The notes under the pieces: generated by a model
Database searches by the model: none
What the model was told of the DNA's origin: nothing
The model's input: only the letters and a program-made list of their open reading frames with translations
In this document: one piece after another, positions 24,398 to 32,477 of the stretch
Numbering within the stretch: the first letter of the stretch is position 1
Layout of the letters: the number at the start of each line of letters is the position of its first letter
Position numbers and translations under genes: made by a program
Source of the DNA: Fictibacillus nanhaiensis
Lineage (GTDB): Bacteria; Bacillota; Bacilli; Bacillales; Fictibacillaceae
Assembly: GCA_017052515.1 (NCBI GenBank)
Contig: JAFHKR010000037.1
Span: 186,001-250,000 of the forward strand
DNA length: 64,000 nt
Reading direction: 5' to 3'

Positions 24398-25271
24398 GGG
24401 ATTCACCTCCAAGTGATGAAATGAAAATATCTTCGAGTGTCATAGGTAGCTCTTCTAGTAATAATGGGTTCTCCTGATTCAGCTTCTCAAGTGTCACACC
24501 AATGTTTCCTTTAATGATCAATGTATAGACCCGTCCGGTCTGATTTAAAATGTTCACATTACTTAGTTGCGCGATCTTCTCAGGCAGCGAATGTTTGTAT
24601 ACAACCTGTACTTTACGGAACGATGATTTGGCATCCTCGATAGAGGTTGTAGAGTCAATTCGTCCTTCTTTGATCATGATGAGCACGTCTGCCATCTTCT
24701 CGACTTCCTCTAGATGATGAGTAGAGATGAGAACACATAACTGTCGTTCGCTCACTTCCTCAATGATAAATTGTAAAATATTTCTCTTCACGATCGGATC
24801 AAGTCCGTTTGTAGGTTCATCTAAAATAATGAGATCCGATTTCGTTGAAAAAGAAAGAATCATTAAGAAAAGAGCCTTCATTCCTTTAGAGTATGTTCTG
24901 ATCTTTTTATTCTTAGGAAGTTTAAACCGATCCAGAAGAGAGTAGAAGTACACAACATCAAAATCTTCATAGATCGCATCATAAAGCTTTACGATCTCTT
25001 TAACGCTATAGCTCTTTAACATCTCAGTCGAGTCAGGCACATACGTAATTTTTTGCTTAACCAAAGGATCTTGATGAATATCTGTATCATTAAATAACAC
25101 TTGGCCTTCATCAGGGTCTAAAATACCAGCGATTACGCGGAGCAACGTGGACTTTCCGACACCGTTTCTTCCGACCAAACCCGCAATCATACCTGGTTCC
25201 AGTGTGATGTTCACATGGTCTAATACTTGAGATCCTTCAATTGTTTTACTGATATTATTCACTCTCAGCAT
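24387..25271 (-). CDS. ABC transporter ATP-binding protein (YtrB-like)
   Basis: 294 residues. It has Walker A GLVGRNGVGKST, the signature region YSKGMKALFLMILSF, Walker B LIILDEPTNGLDP and the H-loop STHHLEEVE. The signature is YSKGM where LSGGQ is usual, as in other YtrB/NatA-type proteins. A G-rich site precedes the ATG at 25271. It overlaps the regulator gene upstream and the permease gene downstream, so all three are coupled. Confidence 0.87.
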   Translation of the reverse strand: MLRVNNISKTIEGSQVLDHVNITLEPGMIAGLVGRNGVGKSTLLRVIAGILDPDEGQVLFNDTDIHQDPLVKQKITYVPDSTEMLKSYSVKEIVKLYDAIYEDFDVVYFYSLLDRFKLPKNKKIRTYSKGMKALFLMILSFSTKSDLIILDEPTNGLDPIVKRNILQFIIEEVSERQLCVLISTHHLEEVEKMADVLIMIKEGRIDSTTSIEDAKSSFRKVQVVYKHSLPEKIAQLSNVNILNQTGRVYTLIIKGNIGVTLEKLNQENPLLLEELPMTLEDIFISSLGGESHVS

Positions 25272-25659
25272 GACTGTTCTTACCCCCAAGCTCTTCTGAA
25301 TAGTTATTCAACCATATTGATATGGTTTGGTGATCGATACCAAGATAGGAAGCTTCAATAATAAGCTTTTTCAGCTGTTGTTTAAGTTCCGTAATCTTCT
25401 GATCATCTGCTTTTGGAATGATAGAAGCGGACACGAACGTTCCTTTTCCTCTTAGGGTTTCGATGATTCCTTGCCGCTCTAATTCTTGATAGGCTTTACT
25501 CACTGTATTTGGATTGATCAGCAAGGTCGCTGATAGCTCACGTACCGAAGGCAATTTGTCCTCTGGCAACAGAATTTCCTTCAAGATCAGTTCCTTGATC
25601 TGATGAACAACTTGTTCCCATATCGGTGTATTGCTTCGGGGATCTAAATTCAATATCAT
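25255..25659 (-). CDS. GntR-family regulator, YtrA type
   Basis: 134 residues: a winged helix (about 12-75, LPSVRELSATLLINPNTVSKAY, RGKGTFVS) and only a short C-terminal helical tail, the YtrA subfamily layout. YtrA-type repressors control the ABC genes in their own operon; the ATPase gene starts within this gene's 3' end. A matching inverted repeat lies just upstream. Confidence 0.86.
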   Translation of the reverse strand: MILNLDPRSNTPIWEQVVHQIKELILKEILLPEDKLPSVRELSATLLINPNTVSKAYQELERQGIIETLRGKGTFVSASIIPKADDQKITELKQQLKKLIIEASYLGIDHQTISIWLNNYSEELGGKNSHAESE

Positions 25660-25676
25660 GTTATCCCACCTTTATA

Positions 25677-25706
25677 TACTATATGTGTGTATTACTATGT
25701 ATAGTA
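25677..25706 (-). promoter_or_regulatory. Candidate YtrA-type operator
   Basis: TACTATA (25677-25683) and TATAGTA (25700-25706) are exact inverted repeats around 16 bases, 18 bases upstream of the regulator start. Confidence 0.55.
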
Positions 25707-25802
25707 CACTTATAACATACAAGATTAGTAAATTTATGTCAATGTACTTTTCTTTACTTTGTTTGAGTAGGATAACTACAATAAAAGTAGGAGGGATGAA
25801 AC

Positions 25803-26630
25803 GTGAAATCGATTATTGATGATGCGAAGTTACTTATTTTTGATTTGGACGGAACGCTATATGAAGATACTGACCACTTTGATTATTACTGCCGCTTGTT
25901 ACAAAAAAGAGTGTCTGATGAGAAACAGCAAGCTTTTTGGAATACATATGAAAGTATGAAGAAAGGAACACATCCCGTGGCTATCGGTAAAGTGTACGAC
26001 ATTAAGAATGATGCAAGTGTTACAGTTGATCCGATGTCCCTGCAAGTAACAAAAGTAATAGACTTTGATGGAGAAGAGTGGTCACAAGATAGAGTAAGAG
26101 CAGAATTCTCGGGTGAACTTGTTTATGATTTTGAACGATTGATCGCAATCGGTGATGGATGGTGGCTACCATATGCTACAGCTATGCATTTCGGTGTGAA
26201 GCAAGCGGATACGTGGGAATGCTACAACGCTACAAAAGAGTATATGGTTACCGATCAGTTTCAGCTAACAAAAACACCAGGTCTTAAACAGGCTTTACAA
26301 CGTTTTAAGGAGAAGAAAAAGGTGGTCCTTTTAACGAACAGTGAAAGAGAAGACGTAAAACGATTATTACATGAGTTGGAGCTCCGTGATCTGTTTGACT
26401 CTCTTTATACCGAGAGTGAAAAGCCGTTAAAAACAAAAGAAAAACTACAAACAATATTGAATGAATATAGAATCAAGCCTCATGAAGCAGTTTCGATTGG
26501 TGATAATTTTATAAATGAAATCGCACCGGCACTTCTTATGGGATTAAGAGCTGTATACATCCAACCTAATTCTGTAGAAGTAGAGCATGAAAACCTTCAT
26601 GTCGTTTCCACACTTGCAAATGCACTTTAG
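25803..26630 (+). CDS. HAD-family hydrolase with insert
   Basis: 275 residues from a GTG with AGGAGG upstream. HAD motifs are FDLDGTLYED, LLTNSERED and SIGDNFINEIAPALLMG. Between motifs I and II lies a roughly 100-residue stretch (WNTYESMKKGTHPVAIGKVYD onward) that I do not recognise as a standard cap. A cytosolic phosphatase of unknown substrate is the best call. Confidence 0.78.
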   Translation: MKSIIDDAKLLIFDLDGTLYEDTDHFDYYCRLLQKRVSDEKQQAFWNTYESMKKGTHPVAIGKVYDIKNDASVTVDPMSLQVTKVIDFDGEEWSQDRVRAEFSGELVYDFERLIAIGDGWWLPYATAMHFGVKQADTWECYNATKEYMVTDQFQLTKTPGLKQALQRFKEKKKVVLLTNSEREDVKRLLHELELRDLFDSLYTESEKPLKTKEKLQTILNEYRIKPHEAVSIGDNFINEIAPALLMGLRAVYIQPNSVEVEHENLHVVSTLANAL

Positions 26631-26718
26631 GATTTTACAAAGTATTTTATGAAAGCTTGTTCTAATTTGGACAAATCGCCTTACACTTTATAGTAGGTAA
26701 TAAAGGGGGGCAAAGCTT

Positions 26719-27984
26719 TTGAAAAAATCGTTATGGTTTGTTATCGGTTTTGCGATATACGCGGGTTTGATGTGGTTTTATTTGTTTCAGGGAGCGGACG
26801 CAAACTTGCCTGTTGATCTAAAAGGCTCAGCTGCGGATCCCAAAGTCTTTATGACTGACCGTGAACTAGAACTTAGCACTGATTTTTCAAGGATTAAAGA
26901 TTTTATCTACTTCATTTCTGTGCCGCTCGAATGGTTGATCTACCTGTTTGTTCTAGGATTCGGGCTATCTAAATGGTTTCGAAGAGCATCTAGTGGCTTA
27001 ACAAAGTTCTCTATTGTACACACCGGACTATACGTACTATTGCTTTCCTTTGCTAGCTGGGTGTTAACATTTCCACTCCGCTACTACAGCTTTACCGTAT
27101 CGAAAAGTTACAATATCTCAGTTCAAACCTTCCACAGCTGGATGAGAGATGGACTAGTGGATTTCTGGATCAATTGGCTGTTAACAACAGTGATGGTCGC
27201 TGTTATGTATTGGTTGATCAAGAAATACGAAAAAAGATGGTGGCTCTACGCGTGGCTGCTTTCCGTACCATTTACATTGTTTTTATACTTTATTCAGCCC
27301 GTTGTGATCGATCCATTGTATAACAAGTTTTATCCGCTGCAGGATGAGGTGCTTAAGGGCAAGATTTTAGATATAGCAGAAAGAGCGGACATTCCGGCTG
27401 AAAATGTGTATGAAGTGAACATGTCTAAAAAAACAAATGCATTAAATGCTTATGTAAACGGGATCGGTTCGAACCTACGAATCGTTTTATGGGATACCAC
27501 ATTAAATAAATTGAGTGATAATCAGGTCTTGTTCGTAATGGCTCATGAGATTGGTCATTATGTGATGAACCATCTATATTGGAACTTGATTTCATCTGTT
27601 GTCCTATCGTTCTTAGGATTATGGCTCGGAAATATCATCTATCGAAAATGGGTCGAGAAGTACGGAAAGTCATGGGGTATAAAGGGAATAGGAGACTTAG
27701 CAGCACTTCCCGCACTGCTATTGATCTTTTCTCTATTAAGTTTCGCTGTATCTCCAGTCGAAAATGCAGTTTCGAGAAAAGCAGAACGTGACGCTGATCT
27801 GTATGCGATTCAAATGACAAACAACCCAAAAGCTGCAGTAGGAGCATTCCAAGAACTCGCGACCGTCTCTTTAAGTGAAGTGAACCCGCCAAAGCTTGTA
27901 AAATGGTTTTTATACGGACATCCGACCATGCTTGAGCGCATTCATTTCTTAGATAGCTATAAAACGAGTAAAAAGATGGAATAA
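26719..27984 (+). CDS. M48 (Ste24/CAAX-protease-like) membrane metallopeptidase
   Basis: 421 residues with several N-terminal and internal membrane helices and a zinc site: HEIGH in VMAHEIGHYVMNH and the third ligand in ENAVSRKAERDADLYA. The layout matches the Ste24 family (N-terminal PF16491-like part, then peptidase). Bacterial members are poorly characterised and may trim membrane or signal peptides. TTG start with AAGGGGGG upstream. Confidence 0.85.
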   Translation: MKKSLWFVIGFAIYAGLMWFYLFQGADANLPVDLKGSAADPKVFMTDRELELSTDFSRIKDFIYFISVPLEWLIYLFVLGFGLSKWFRRASSGLTKFSIVHTGLYVLLLSFASWVLTFPLRYYSFTVSKSYNISVQTFHSWMRDGLVDFWINWLLTTVMVAVMYWLIKKYEKRWWLYAWLLSVPFTLFLYFIQPVVIDPLYNKFYPLQDEVLKGKILDIAERADIPAENVYEVNMSKKTNALNAYVNGIGSNLRIVLWDTTLNKLSDNQVLFVMAHEIGHYVMNHLYWNLISSVVLSFLGLWLGNIIYRKWVEKYGKSWGIKGIGDLAALPALLLIFSLLSFAVSPVENAVSRKAERDADLYAIQMTNNPKAAVGAFQELATVSLSEVNPPKLVKWFLYGHPTMLERIHFLDSYKTSKKME

Positions 27985-27989
27985 TAATA

Positions 27990-28038
27990 AAAACTGGCTC
28001 ATTGATCGTGGAAATACCACTTCAAGAGCCAGTTTTTT
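27990..28038 (+). terminator. Terminator after the M48 peptidase gene
   Basis: AAAACTGGCTC pairs with GAGCCAGTTTT over a long loop, then T run. Confidence 0.8.
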
Positions 28039-28089
28039 GTGGAAGTATTAGATGAGGTGTGAAGAAAGTGTTGTGTGAGTTGTGTATGT

Positions 28090-28356
28090 GAGCTATTCTC
28101 GGGATTTATGAGCGATTTTCGGGACTTATGAGCGATTCTCGAGATTTGTGAGCGATTCTCAAGGTTTGTGAGCGATTCTCAAGGTTTGTGAGCGATTCTC
28201 GAGATTTATGATCGATTCTCGAGACTTATGATCGATTCTCGAGATTTATGATCGATTCTTGAGATTTATGATCGATTCTCGAGATTTATGATCGAGAATC
28301 GAAATTTATGATCGATTCTTGAGACTTATGATCGATTCTCGAGATTTATGATCGAT
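28090..28356 (+). repeat. 20-bp tandem array, 13 copies plus a partial
   Basis: The unit is GATCGATTCTCGAGATTTAT with a few substitutions; copies start every 20 bases from 28090 to 28330, and a part-copy begins at 28350. The first six read GAGC instead of GATC. Each unit contains the palindromes ATCGAT and TCTCGAGA. Copy 11 (28290-28309) has its 9-base core inverted. The array fills most of the 28039-28410 gap between the M48 and motB genes, and no reading frame is evident. Confidence 0.92.
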
Positions 28357-28410
28357 CCCCTTGATTCACCATTCATCACTCCAGCTTACACCACCTTCAG
28401 ACTTAACCCA

Positions 28411-29184
28411 TCACTGCACAGCTTTCAAACTCACATTCGGCAGAACGAGTACTTCAACCCGACGGTTTTTGGCGCGTCCTTCCGGTGTTTTATTATCTGA
28501 TTTAGGACGGTACTCTCCATAGCCGCTTGCGCTGACCTGATTCGGTTTCAATTCTGGGTTCTCAAGCAGAACACGCATAAAGTTAATGCCTCTTAACGCG
28601 CTCAGTTCCCAGTTTGATTGAAAGTTTGCCGTGCTGATTGGTACGTTATCCGTATGACCGGCGATGACAATATTTCGTGGTGGCGTAGTAACAAGTAGGT
28701 CAGATAGTTTTTTGCCGATCTCCACAGAACCTGGTTTAACGGTAGCACTTCCAGAGTCGAATAAAGCATTATCTAAGATCGTGATCAATAAGCCGTTCTC
28801 TGTCAGCTTTGTTTGCAGACTAGAATCAAGTTTGTTGGTTTGGATATAGGCATTGATCTTTTTTTCCATCTCTTCTAATTGTTCAAGTTCTTTCTTTGCT
28901 GCTTCTAGCTGTTCTTTCTCTTCCTTAGAGATGACTTCTTTTTGCGCATCAGGAATTGGAGTGGAGTCGGGAGAAGGAATAGGAACCTGTTCTTCCATGA
29001 CACCTGTTCCGCCTGTGAATTCGTTTCGAAAGGCACTGGCCATCTGTTTGAATTTTTGAGCATCGATCTCACTCATAGCAAATAAGACGATGAACAAAGC
29101 TAACAAAAGCGTGAGCATGTCTGCATAAGGAATGAGCCAGGATTCATCCACATGTTCGTCATGATGCTTTTTCTTTTTAGCCAA
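28411..29184 (-). CDS. motB: Flagellar stator protein MotB
   Basis: 257 residues. Short basic N-terminus, one membrane helix with the proton-carrying Asp in SWLIPYADMLTLLLALFIVL, a plug/linker rich in E and K, and an OmpA-like peptidoglycan-binding domain (VIAGHTDNVP, NWELSALRGINFMRVL, ASGYGEYRP, RAKNRRVEVL). The TTG at 29184 gives the usual MAKKKK start and overlaps motA. PYAD identifies proton-type MotB. Confidence 0.92.
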   Translation of the reverse strand: MAKKKKHHDEHVDESWLIPYADMLTLLLALFIVLFAMSEIDAQKFKQMASAFRNEFTGGTGVMEEQVPIPSPDSTPIPDAQKEVISKEEKEQLEAAKKELEQLEEMEKKINAYIQTNKLDSSLQTKLTENGLLITILDNALFDSGSATVKPGSVEIGKKLSDLLVTTPPRNIVIAGHTDNVPISTANFQSNWELSALRGINFMRVLLENPELKPNQVSASGYGEYRPKSDNKTPEGRAKNRRVEVLVLPNVSLKAVQ

Positions 29185-29962
29185 CAGAACCACCTGCTTT
29201 GTATTGATCGCGTTCGCTAGTTGGAATATACGTTAACAGTTTTTCTTCTAATATTTTTGGTGAAGTTCCGTCTTGAATAGATAAAAGTCCTTCGATCATG
29301 ATCTCTTTGATCATGATTTCTTTTTTTGATTTACGCTTTAACTTGTTAGCGAAAGGATGCCACAATACATAACCAGAAAAAATACCAAACAACGTAGCAA
29401 TAAAGGCTGCAGATATCGCTTTCCCTAAAGCGGTGATATCTGCCATATTTCCTAGTGCTGCGACTAATCCTACTACTGCGCCTAAAACACCAAGAGTCGG
29501 CGCATATGTACCAGCTTGAGTAAAGATCGTAGCGTTGCTTGCATGACGTTCTTCCATCGTTTCTAAATCTTTCAATAAGACATCTTTAATAAATTCAGGA
29601 GGCTGACCGTCTACGATCATCTTGATCCCTTGTTGAAGGAAGGGATCGTCTACTTCTTCTGCTTTGGGTTCTAGCGCAAGCAATCCTTCTTTACGAGCGA
29701 CCGTTGCCCAGTCAATAAAAATCGTCACAAGCTCTTTCATATCAATGAGTTTTTGTTCTTTAAATAAGATTTTGAAAAGAGCAGGGATCTTTTTAATTTC
29801 GTTCAGTGGAAAGGCGATAAGGATAGCTGCACCCGTTCCGGCAAATATAATAAGCAATGCTGCTGGGTTCAATAAGGCAGTTGGACTTGCGCCTTTTAAA
29901 AACATTCCGACACCAACAGCCAGTATGCCGAGAATGACTCCAATTAATGTTGTGCGATCCAT
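29177..29962 (-). CDS. motA: Flagellar stator protein MotA
   Basis: 261 residues with four membrane helices, starting MDRTTLIGVILGILAVGVGM like B. subtilis MotA. The cytosolic loop between helices 2 and 3 carries charged residues for rotor contact (WATVARKEGLLALE). Helix 3/4 has GVLGAVVGLVAALGNM. GAGGAAC precedes the ATG. With MotB it forms the proton-driven stator. Confidence 0.92.
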   Translation of the reverse strand: MDRTTLIGVILGILAVGVGMFLKGASPTALLNPAALLIIFAGTGAAILIAFPLNEIKKIPALFKILFKEQKLIDMKELVTIFIDWATVARKEGLLALEPKAEEVDDPFLQQGIKMIVDGQPPEFIKDVLLKDLETMEERHASNATIFTQAGTYAPTLGVLGAVVGLVAALGNMADITALGKAISAAFIATLFGIFSGYVLWHPFANKLKRKSKKEIMIKEIMIEGLLSIQDGTSPKILEEKLLTYIPTSERDQYKAGGSVG

Positions 29963-30023
29963 AATGATGTTCCTCACTTTATCTTTAAATTCTGTATCTA
30001 TTTCATGAGCTATATTTTCTTTT

Positions 30024-30050
30024 ATATCGGAAAGATAAAAGGAAACTTAA
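30024..30050 (-). promoter_or_regulatory. Candidate SigD promoter of motAB
   Basis: On the minus strand TTAA (30050-30047) is followed by 15 bases and then TCCGATAT (30031-30024), close to the SigD consensus TAAA-N15-GCCGATAT. It lies about 60 bases before the motA start. Confidence 0.6.
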
Positions 30051-30185
30051 TGATAAAAGTTGGAAAAAATGTGATCCAAAATGCTTTATTTAACGTTATC
30101 TTTATACATCCATCGTAAAAAAAGACAAATACTGCCTCATTTTGATATGATAGATTTATTCTGTGTGCAGTAAAGGAGACAAAAG

Positions 30186-30758
30186 ATGGGTAGAACTTCT
30201 GATTACGAACTTTATCAAAAAGTTCAAGAAGAAAATAAAGAAGCCCTTGAAATGCTGTATGATCGTTATGAGAAGCTATTGTTTTCTTTTTCATTTAAAA
30301 TGTTGAGGCAAAAAGAGTTGGCTGAAGAGGCAGTTCAAGACGTTTTTATGAAACTGTGGCGAAAAAAGGGACTCTATTCAGAGGATAAAGGGAAATTTTC
30401 TTCATGGCTTTTAACCGTTACACGAAATGCGTGTATTGATTTAATACGAAAGCAACAAAAGAATGAAGTTGAGATTCTTGAAAAAGATATAGATTATGAA
30501 CGAACTGAAAGTGTTGAAGAGACAGTTACGTGGAACGAGGAAAGAGAGAGTCTGAAGGAGGCTGTTTCTTCTCTAACAGAAGAACAGCAGGATATCGTAG
30601 AGATGTTTTATTTTAAAGGCTACTCCCAATCAGACATCGCAGAGCGAAAGAAAATTCCTCTCGGTACGGTAAAAGGAAGGATACGTCTAGCTCTGAAACA
30701 TTTAAAAAAGATCTATCGAGAGAGGGGGGATAAGTATGGAGCCGAAAACTTGCGATAA
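30186..30758 (+). CDS. ECF sigma factor (SigK/RpoE-like)
   Basis: 190 residues. Region 2 (LEMLYDRYEKLLFSFSFKML, AEEAVQDVFMKLWRK) and region 4 (LTEEQQDIVEMFYFKGYSQS, IPLGTVKGRIRLALKHLKK) are clear. A typical ribosome site (AAAGGAG) precedes the ATG. The next gene overlaps by 23 bases and encodes its likely anti-sigma partner. Confidence 0.88.
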   Translation: MGRTSDYELYQKVQEENKEALEMLYDRYEKLLFSFSFKMLRQKELAEEAVQDVFMKLWRKKGLYSEDKGKFSSWLLTVTRNACIDLIRKQQKNEVEILEKDIDYERTESVEETVTWNEERESLKEAVSSLTEEQQDIVEMFYFKGYSQSDIAERKKIPLGTVKGRIRLALKHLKKIYRERGDKYGAENLR

Positions 30759-31491
30759 TTTGCTTGAATATTATAATGGCTTGCTAGAGGGCAAAGAAAA
30801 AGATGCTTTCGAAAAACATTTAAAGCAATGCGACGCCTGCCAAGAAGAATGGGCAGAATGGCAAGACCTTACAGCTGATCTTCCATATTTATCAGAAGAG
30901 GCAGAACCTCCGGTTGGAATGAAAGAACGTATCTTAACGAATGTAACGGCTTCTGATTCAAGTGTTGCGCATCACAAAACACAGCCTGTTAATAAAACAG
31001 ACGAAATCACGACAAACGTTTCTCCTATCTCGCAACGTAAATCAAAGTCATGGGTGCAAGGATTACTTGCAGCTGGCCTGTTGTTATCTCTAGTTACGAA
31101 CGCATACCTATTTAATGAAAACAACAAAAATGAACAGGTGATCCAAGAACAGATCAACAAAACGTTCAAGACGGTCCAACTTGCTTCAGAAGAGACAGAA
31201 TCAACAGGTGTAGCATCAATGGTACAAGAAAATGATACGATGAACCTTGTTGTTCAAACGAATAATTTAACTCAGGTTAAAGGAACAGAGACTTACCAGG
31301 TTTGGTTGATCGAAGGAGACAAACCTTACCGAGCGGGCACATTTACTCCAGACGAAAATGGAAATGGTGCAGTGGTTTTCCCCGTTAAATTTGAAGGGGA
31401 TCACGAATGGGATGCTGTTGCGATCTCGCATGAACCTACACCAAACAGTAAAAAGCCAGTTGGCACGATTGTTATGGCCTCTAATCTATAG
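30736..31491 (+). CDS. RskA-type membrane anti-sigma factor with zinc-finger motif
   Basis: 251 residues. The N-terminal zinc anti-sigma motif is HLKQCDACQEEW (HxxxCxxC). One membrane helix lies at about 105-122 (VQGLLAAGLLLSLVTNAYLF). The outer domain is RskA-like (TETYQVWLIEGDKPYRAGTF, EPTPNSKKPVGTIVMAS). It should hold the ECF factor inactive at the membrane until the outer part is cleaved. Overlap with the sigma gene supports 1:1 expression. Confidence 0.86.
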   Translation: MEPKTCDNLLEYYNGLLEGKEKDAFEKHLKQCDACQEEWAEWQDLTADLPYLSEEAEPPVGMKERILTNVTASDSSVAHHKTQPVNKTDEITTNVSPISQRKSKSWVQGLLAAGLLLSLVTNAYLFNENNKNEQVIQEQINKTFKTVQLASEETESTGVASMVQENDTMNLVVQTNNLTQVKGTETYQVWLIEGDKPYRAGTFTPDENGNGAVVFPVKFEGDHEWDAVAISHEPTPNSKKPVGTIVMASNL

Positions 31492-31500
31492 GTACCCGGG

Positions 31501-31534
31501 AGACAACAGCTTAAACATTAGTTGTTGTCTTTTC
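31501..31534 (+). terminator. Terminator after the sigma/anti-sigma pair
   Basis: AGACAAC pairs with GTTGTCT, then TTTT. Confidence 0.75.
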
Positions 31535-31669
31535 TATTTTTTAGGACATTAGATCTATTCCTAACATACACCATTCTTTACTGGTAAGACGAATAGGCGG
31601 AACTTTGCAGTTTCAAGACGAAATCCTCTATAATGAATGCAGTGAAACAACTTGAAAAGAGGAATGGTA

Positions 31670-32221
31670 ATGAGAATAAAACCAATCGTTATCCTTCTAC
31701 TATTTGCTGGCTTGATCGGTCTAGCATTTTATACAGCTATGGATGAGAAGGAAGAGCAACAAACGGAAGTTAAGGAAGAAGAGAATACGGGATTGAAACG
31801 TGGAAGTAAAGCACCCACCTTTTCATTACGAACGTTAGATGGAAAGCAAGTTGACTTAAAAGACTTTCGTGGAAAAAAAGTAATTATAAACTTTTGGGCT
31901 ACATGGTGTCCTCCATGTAGGGAGGAGATGCCCGAGATGGAGAGGTTCTATGATGATTATAAAAACAAAGATATAGAAATATTAGCAGTAAACCTTGAAT
32001 ACTCTGAAGCAAATACAGAGAAAGTAAGCAAGTTTGTTCAAGAATACAAGCTGTCTTTTCCCATTCCTCTTGATGAAAAGAACACGATCGGAAAACAGTT
32101 TAGAGCCGTATCGATTCCTACTAGCTATTTTATAGATGAAAAAGGGATAATTAATAATTCGCATATAGGTCCAATGGATTATGATTTTATGAAGAGTGAA
32201 ATTGACAAGATGAATAGGTAA
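31670..32221 (+). CDS. Membrane-anchored thiol-disulfide oxidoreductase, ResA/TlpA type
   Basis: 183 residues: an uncleaved N-terminal anchor (IKPIVILLLFAGLIGLAFYTA), an acidic spacer, and a thioredoxin fold with the redox site WATWCPPCREEMPEME and the cis-Pro region SIPTSYFIDEKG. ResA-type proteins reduce apocytochrome c or other extracytoplasmic thiols. The ATG at 31670 has AGAGGA seven bases upstream. No cytochrome biogenesis genes are adjacent, so the partner is unknown. Confidence 0.86.
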   Translation: MRIKPIVILLLFAGLIGLAFYTAMDEKEEQQTEVKEEENTGLKRGSKAPTFSLRTLDGKQVDLKDFRGKKVIINFWATWCPPCREEMPEMERFYDDYKNKDIEILAVNLEYSEANTEKVSKFVQEYKLSFPIPLDEKNTIGKQFRAVSIPTSYFIDEKGIINNSHIGPMDYDFMKSEIDKMNR

Positions 32222-32231
32222 GTAATGAATT

Positions 32232-32265
32232 AAAGCCTTTGATCGATTTGATCAAGGGCTTTTTT
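32232..32265 (+). terminator. Terminator after the ResA-like gene
   Basis: AAAGCC-TTGATC pairs with GATCAA-GGCTTT, then T run. Confidence 0.88.
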
Positions 32266-32355
32266 GTTATTTTTCTTTTAGATTGAAATCATTTATTTGT
32301 GAAAACACTTCTAAAGACCTGTATAACCGATTGTAAAAAATGGGAAAGTTGTCCA

Positions 32356-32384
32356 ATAGGGAAAATGATAAATTTGTCGAATTA
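32356..32384 (+). promoter_or_regulatory. Candidate SigH promoter overlapping a Spo0A box
   Basis: AGGGAAAAT (32358-32366) and GTCGAATT (32376-32383) resemble the SigH -35 and -10. TTTGTCGAA (32373-32381) contains the exact Spo0A box TGTCGAA. Both fit a gene feeding the sporulation phosphorelay. Confidence 0.45.
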
Positions 32385-32477
32385 AAAAATTTAGTGAAAG
32401 TAAGATGAAGTGGTTAAATCTCATAATAGCCCGAGCAACAGATCTGGAAATTCTGTAAATAAGAAGGGGACTAATTA

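Noticed and set aside
28090-28356. CRISPR array
   Set aside because: Repeats are contiguous with no unique spacers, and no cas genes are present.
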